Assembly: GCA_903845935.1 (NCBI GenBank) | Contig: CAIMZI010000031.1 | Span: 1-64,000, forward strand | Direction: 5' to 3' | DNA length: 64,000 bases | Source: an uncultured beta proteobacterium | GTDB lineage: Bacteria; Pseudomonadota; Gammaproteobacteria; Burkholderiales; Burkholderiaceae_C | In this document: piece by piece, positions 62,326 to 64,000 of the stretch | Position numbering within the stretch: the first letter of the stretch is position 1 | How the letters are laid out: each line of letters begins with the position of its first letter | The notes under the pieces: generated by a model | Told to the model about the DNA's origin: nothing | Databases searched by the model: none | The model's input: the letters and a program-made list of their open reading frames with translations, nothing else | Program-made: the position numbers and the translations under genes

Positions 62326-64000
62326 TCTGATGCAGCGCCAGGTCCAGCATGCGCGTGGTGTGCGCCTCCAGGCTGTAGCTGGACTCGGGCTCACTCACGC
62401 CCGGCTGCGCGCCGGCCTGTGCCTCTGCTGCAGCTTGCGCCAGCACCGCGCGGATGGCCAAGCGCACGCGTTTGGTCTTCATGGCGTTGGTCTTCCAGTC
62501 GTTCTGCAGGCTGGAGCGCACGGCTGCATCCAGCGCCAATGCCAGCGCCGCGTTGCGGTCCAGGTTGTTGAACAGCGCGCGCTGGGCGGCGGTCTGCAGC
62601 TCAGTGGGATAGGCCGCTGGCCCGCCCGGCTGGGTCGCGTCCCTGGCCAGTTGCGCAATCCGCTTCAGGTAGTCGGCGTAGCTGATCACGCCCTTGCGCC
62701 GCTGCGCGATCAGCGCGTCCAGCAACTGGCTCATCTTGTCGTAATAGGCCGGGTCCACCGGCGACTCGTTGATGATGAGCTTGCGCACATTGTTTTCAAT
62801 CGTCTCGGCCACCGCCTCGTCGGTCTTCATCACGCCCTTGATCTTGGCCTGCGCCGCATCGGGGCCGCGCTCCACGATCAGCTGGATCAGGTTCATATCA
62901 TCAAAGGCTGAAATCTTCTCGCTCTCTTCGGCGCGGATGTAGCTGTCTATCAGATGCCGCATGGCGGGCTCGTAGGCCTTGAGGTCGATGTAGTCGCCGC
63001 TGGACAGGCGCACCTCGTCGCGCAGCTTGCTGGCCTGGTCCACCTCGGCCTGGACTTTTTTGACCTGGTCTGGCGTGTAACCGGCCTCGGCCAGCTCGCT
63101 GGCAATGGCCGCGTAGGCGCGCACCAGGGCGGCGACAAACTTGTACAGCTTCAGGCGCTTGGGCTCGTTGTCTTTCAGCTGCGCGGCATTGCCCGGTTCG
63201 ATCGCGCAAAAGTAATGCAAAAAGGCAGCCGAGCTTTGTGGGCGCGGCACCGGCTCGCACAGCGCCTTGAGCGCCTCGCGTGCGTCCTCCAGGTCTTCGC
63301 GCGCCTTGTCCAGGCGGTCTTCCAGCAGGCCCTTCACATCGTCTACGTCATAGCCATCCAGCGCGCCGCTGGTGTAGTCGCCCACGGCACCTTCCAGGCT
63401 TTTGAACAGGTCCTTGTAGTCGATGATGTAGCCGTATTCCTTGTCGTCACCGTCCAGCCGATTCACCCGGCAGATGGCCTGGAACAGACCGTGGTCGCGC
63501 ATCTGCTTGTCGATGTAGAGGTAGGTGGCCGAGGGCGCGTCAAAGCCGGTGAGCAACTTGTCCACCACGATCAGCAGCTTCATCTGGCCGGGCTGGTCGA
63601 TGAACTTCTTCTTCACCTCCAGCTCAAAGCGCTCGGCCTTGTTGATGGCCTTATCAGCCGTCTCGTTGAACCAGTCGCCCAGCATCTGGCCATAGACGGC
63701 GTACTTCAAGAGCTTGTCGGTCAGCCCTTCGCCGGTGGTCTCGCCCTTGGTGTCGGCAACGCTGGGGCTGTAGCTGGTGACGATGGCGCATTTGCCCTTC
63801 AGCTCGGTCCTGGCAAACAACTCGTAAAACTTGCAGGCCTCGTAAATGCTGCCCGCCACCAGCATGGCGTTGCCGTGTCCATCCATCAGACGGGGGCGCG
63901 TTGCCATGTCCATCAAAATGTCATCGACTATTTTTTTCAGCCGGTCCTGGCTGGACAGCACGCGCTGCATGGTGCCCCACTTCTGCTTGAGCTGGGCACG
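62315..64000 (-). CDS. hsdR: Type I restriction enzyme R subunit (HsdR), 3' part
   Basis: The C-terminal 561 codons of an HsdR-type restriction subunit whose 5' end lies beyond the right edge; the frame is open through 64000. KLLIVVDKLLTGFDAPSATYLYIDKQMRDHGLFQAICRVNRL is the last helicase motif region (V/VI). After it comes the long helical C-terminal domain typical of EcoR124I-like subunits. The nuclease and Walker A motifs are outside the window, and so probably are hsdM/hsdS. It cuts unmodified foreign DNA after ATP-driven translocation. Confidence 0.92.
   Translation of the reverse strand, partial: RAQLKQKWGTMQRVLSSQDRLKKIVDDILMDMATRPRLMDGHGNAMLVAGSIYEACKFYELFARTELKGKCAIVTSYSPSVADTKGETTGEGLTDKLLKYAVYGQMLGDWFNETADKAINKAERFELEVKKKFIDQPGQMKLLIVVDKLLTGFDAPSATYLYIDKQMRDHGLFQAICRVNRLDGDDKEYGYIIDYKDLFKSLEGAVGDYTSGALDGYDVDDVKGLLEDRLDKAREDLEDAREALKALCEPVPRPQSSAAFLHYFCAIEPGNAAQLKDNEPKRLKLYKFVAALVRAYAAIASELAEAGYTPDQVKKVQAEVDQASKLRDEVRLSSGDYIDLKAYEPAMRHLIDSYIRAEESEKISAFDDMNLIQLIVERGPDAAQAKIKGVMKTDEAVAETIENNVRKLIINESPVDPAYYDKMSQLLDALIAQRRKGVISYADYLKRIAQLARDATQPGGPAAYPTELQTAAQRALFNNLDRNAALALALDAAVRSSLQNDWKTNAMKTKRVRLAIRAVLAQAAAEAQAGAQPGVSEPESSYSLEAHTTRMLDLALHQNDY

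Overview
The window looks like a chromosomal segment of a Comamonadaceae-type betaproteobacterium (Burkholderiales; Rhodoferax or Polaromonas-like). This is inferred from gene content (an aa3-type cta/cox cluster in Burkholderiales order, a soluble Hox hydrogenase, split imuAB/dnaE2, a PHA phasin, a CIRCE-controlled rpoH), from high GC with dense gene packing, and from repeated use of GTG/TTG starts. No rRNA, tRNA, CRISPR array, IS element or prophage was seen.

Layout. 1-2000: nitric-oxide response genes (5' end of nsrR, a RIC/YtfE-like hemerythrin gene, nnrS) with two NsrR-like dyads. 2090-7117: an unusual signalling cluster made of a CheY-like receiver, a receiver that has lost its phospho-acceptor Asp, a protein with six Sel1 repeats and two CbbX-type AAA+ domains, and a degenerate PAS/histidine-kinase-like protein. 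7210-8958: back-to-back remnants of norR and norD, best explained by a deletion that removed the norCBQ core. 8972-19507: DUF3079 gene; dnaE2 carrying a 71-codon repeat-like insert; a deacetylase/acyl-CoA synthetase-acetyltransferase gene pair; imuB and imuA. dnaE2 and imuA each have a LexA box.

19569-28842: a dehydrogenase pseudogene, a Bcr/CflA exporter, an acyl-CoA synthetase, IorAB-type molybdenum hydroxylase, a PfkB kinase, a transaldolase/FSA-like protein, a phasin and a nitroreductase. 28862-34406: B12-dependent ribonucleotide reductase NrdJ, then a three-gene set (orphan ModA-like binding protein, ParB-N protein, TPR/ATP-grasp protein) with no recognised function. 34403-38168: a transcarboxylase-like operon (5S, 12S, a small subunit, 1.3S biotin carrier) with no biotin carboxylase or membrane subunit. 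38468-43603: hoxFUYHW, an NAD-linked [NiFe] hydrogenase operon with its own maturation protease.

43628-54686: yceH, rpoH behind a perfect CIRCE element, and the cytochrome c oxidase locus (sco, ctaB, ctaA, a thioredoxin-like gene, surf1, ctaE, DUF2970, ctaG, a 38-residue assembly protein, ctaD, ctaC). 54866-64000: a BioC-like methyltransferase, comF, trmL, an orphan parA, a DUF1841 gene, cytochrome c4, a MoxR-GNAT-VWA set, and a YgjP-like metallopeptidase overlapping the 3' part of hsdR, which runs off the window.

The most promising undescribed candidates are the Sel1-AAA+-AAA+/receiver/pseudokinase cluster at 2.1-7.1 kb and the ModA/ParB-N/ATP-grasp trio at 31.6-34.4 kb. The clearest genome-evolution signal is the collapsed nor locus. 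Family assignments come from recognising motifs by eye; no database search was run.
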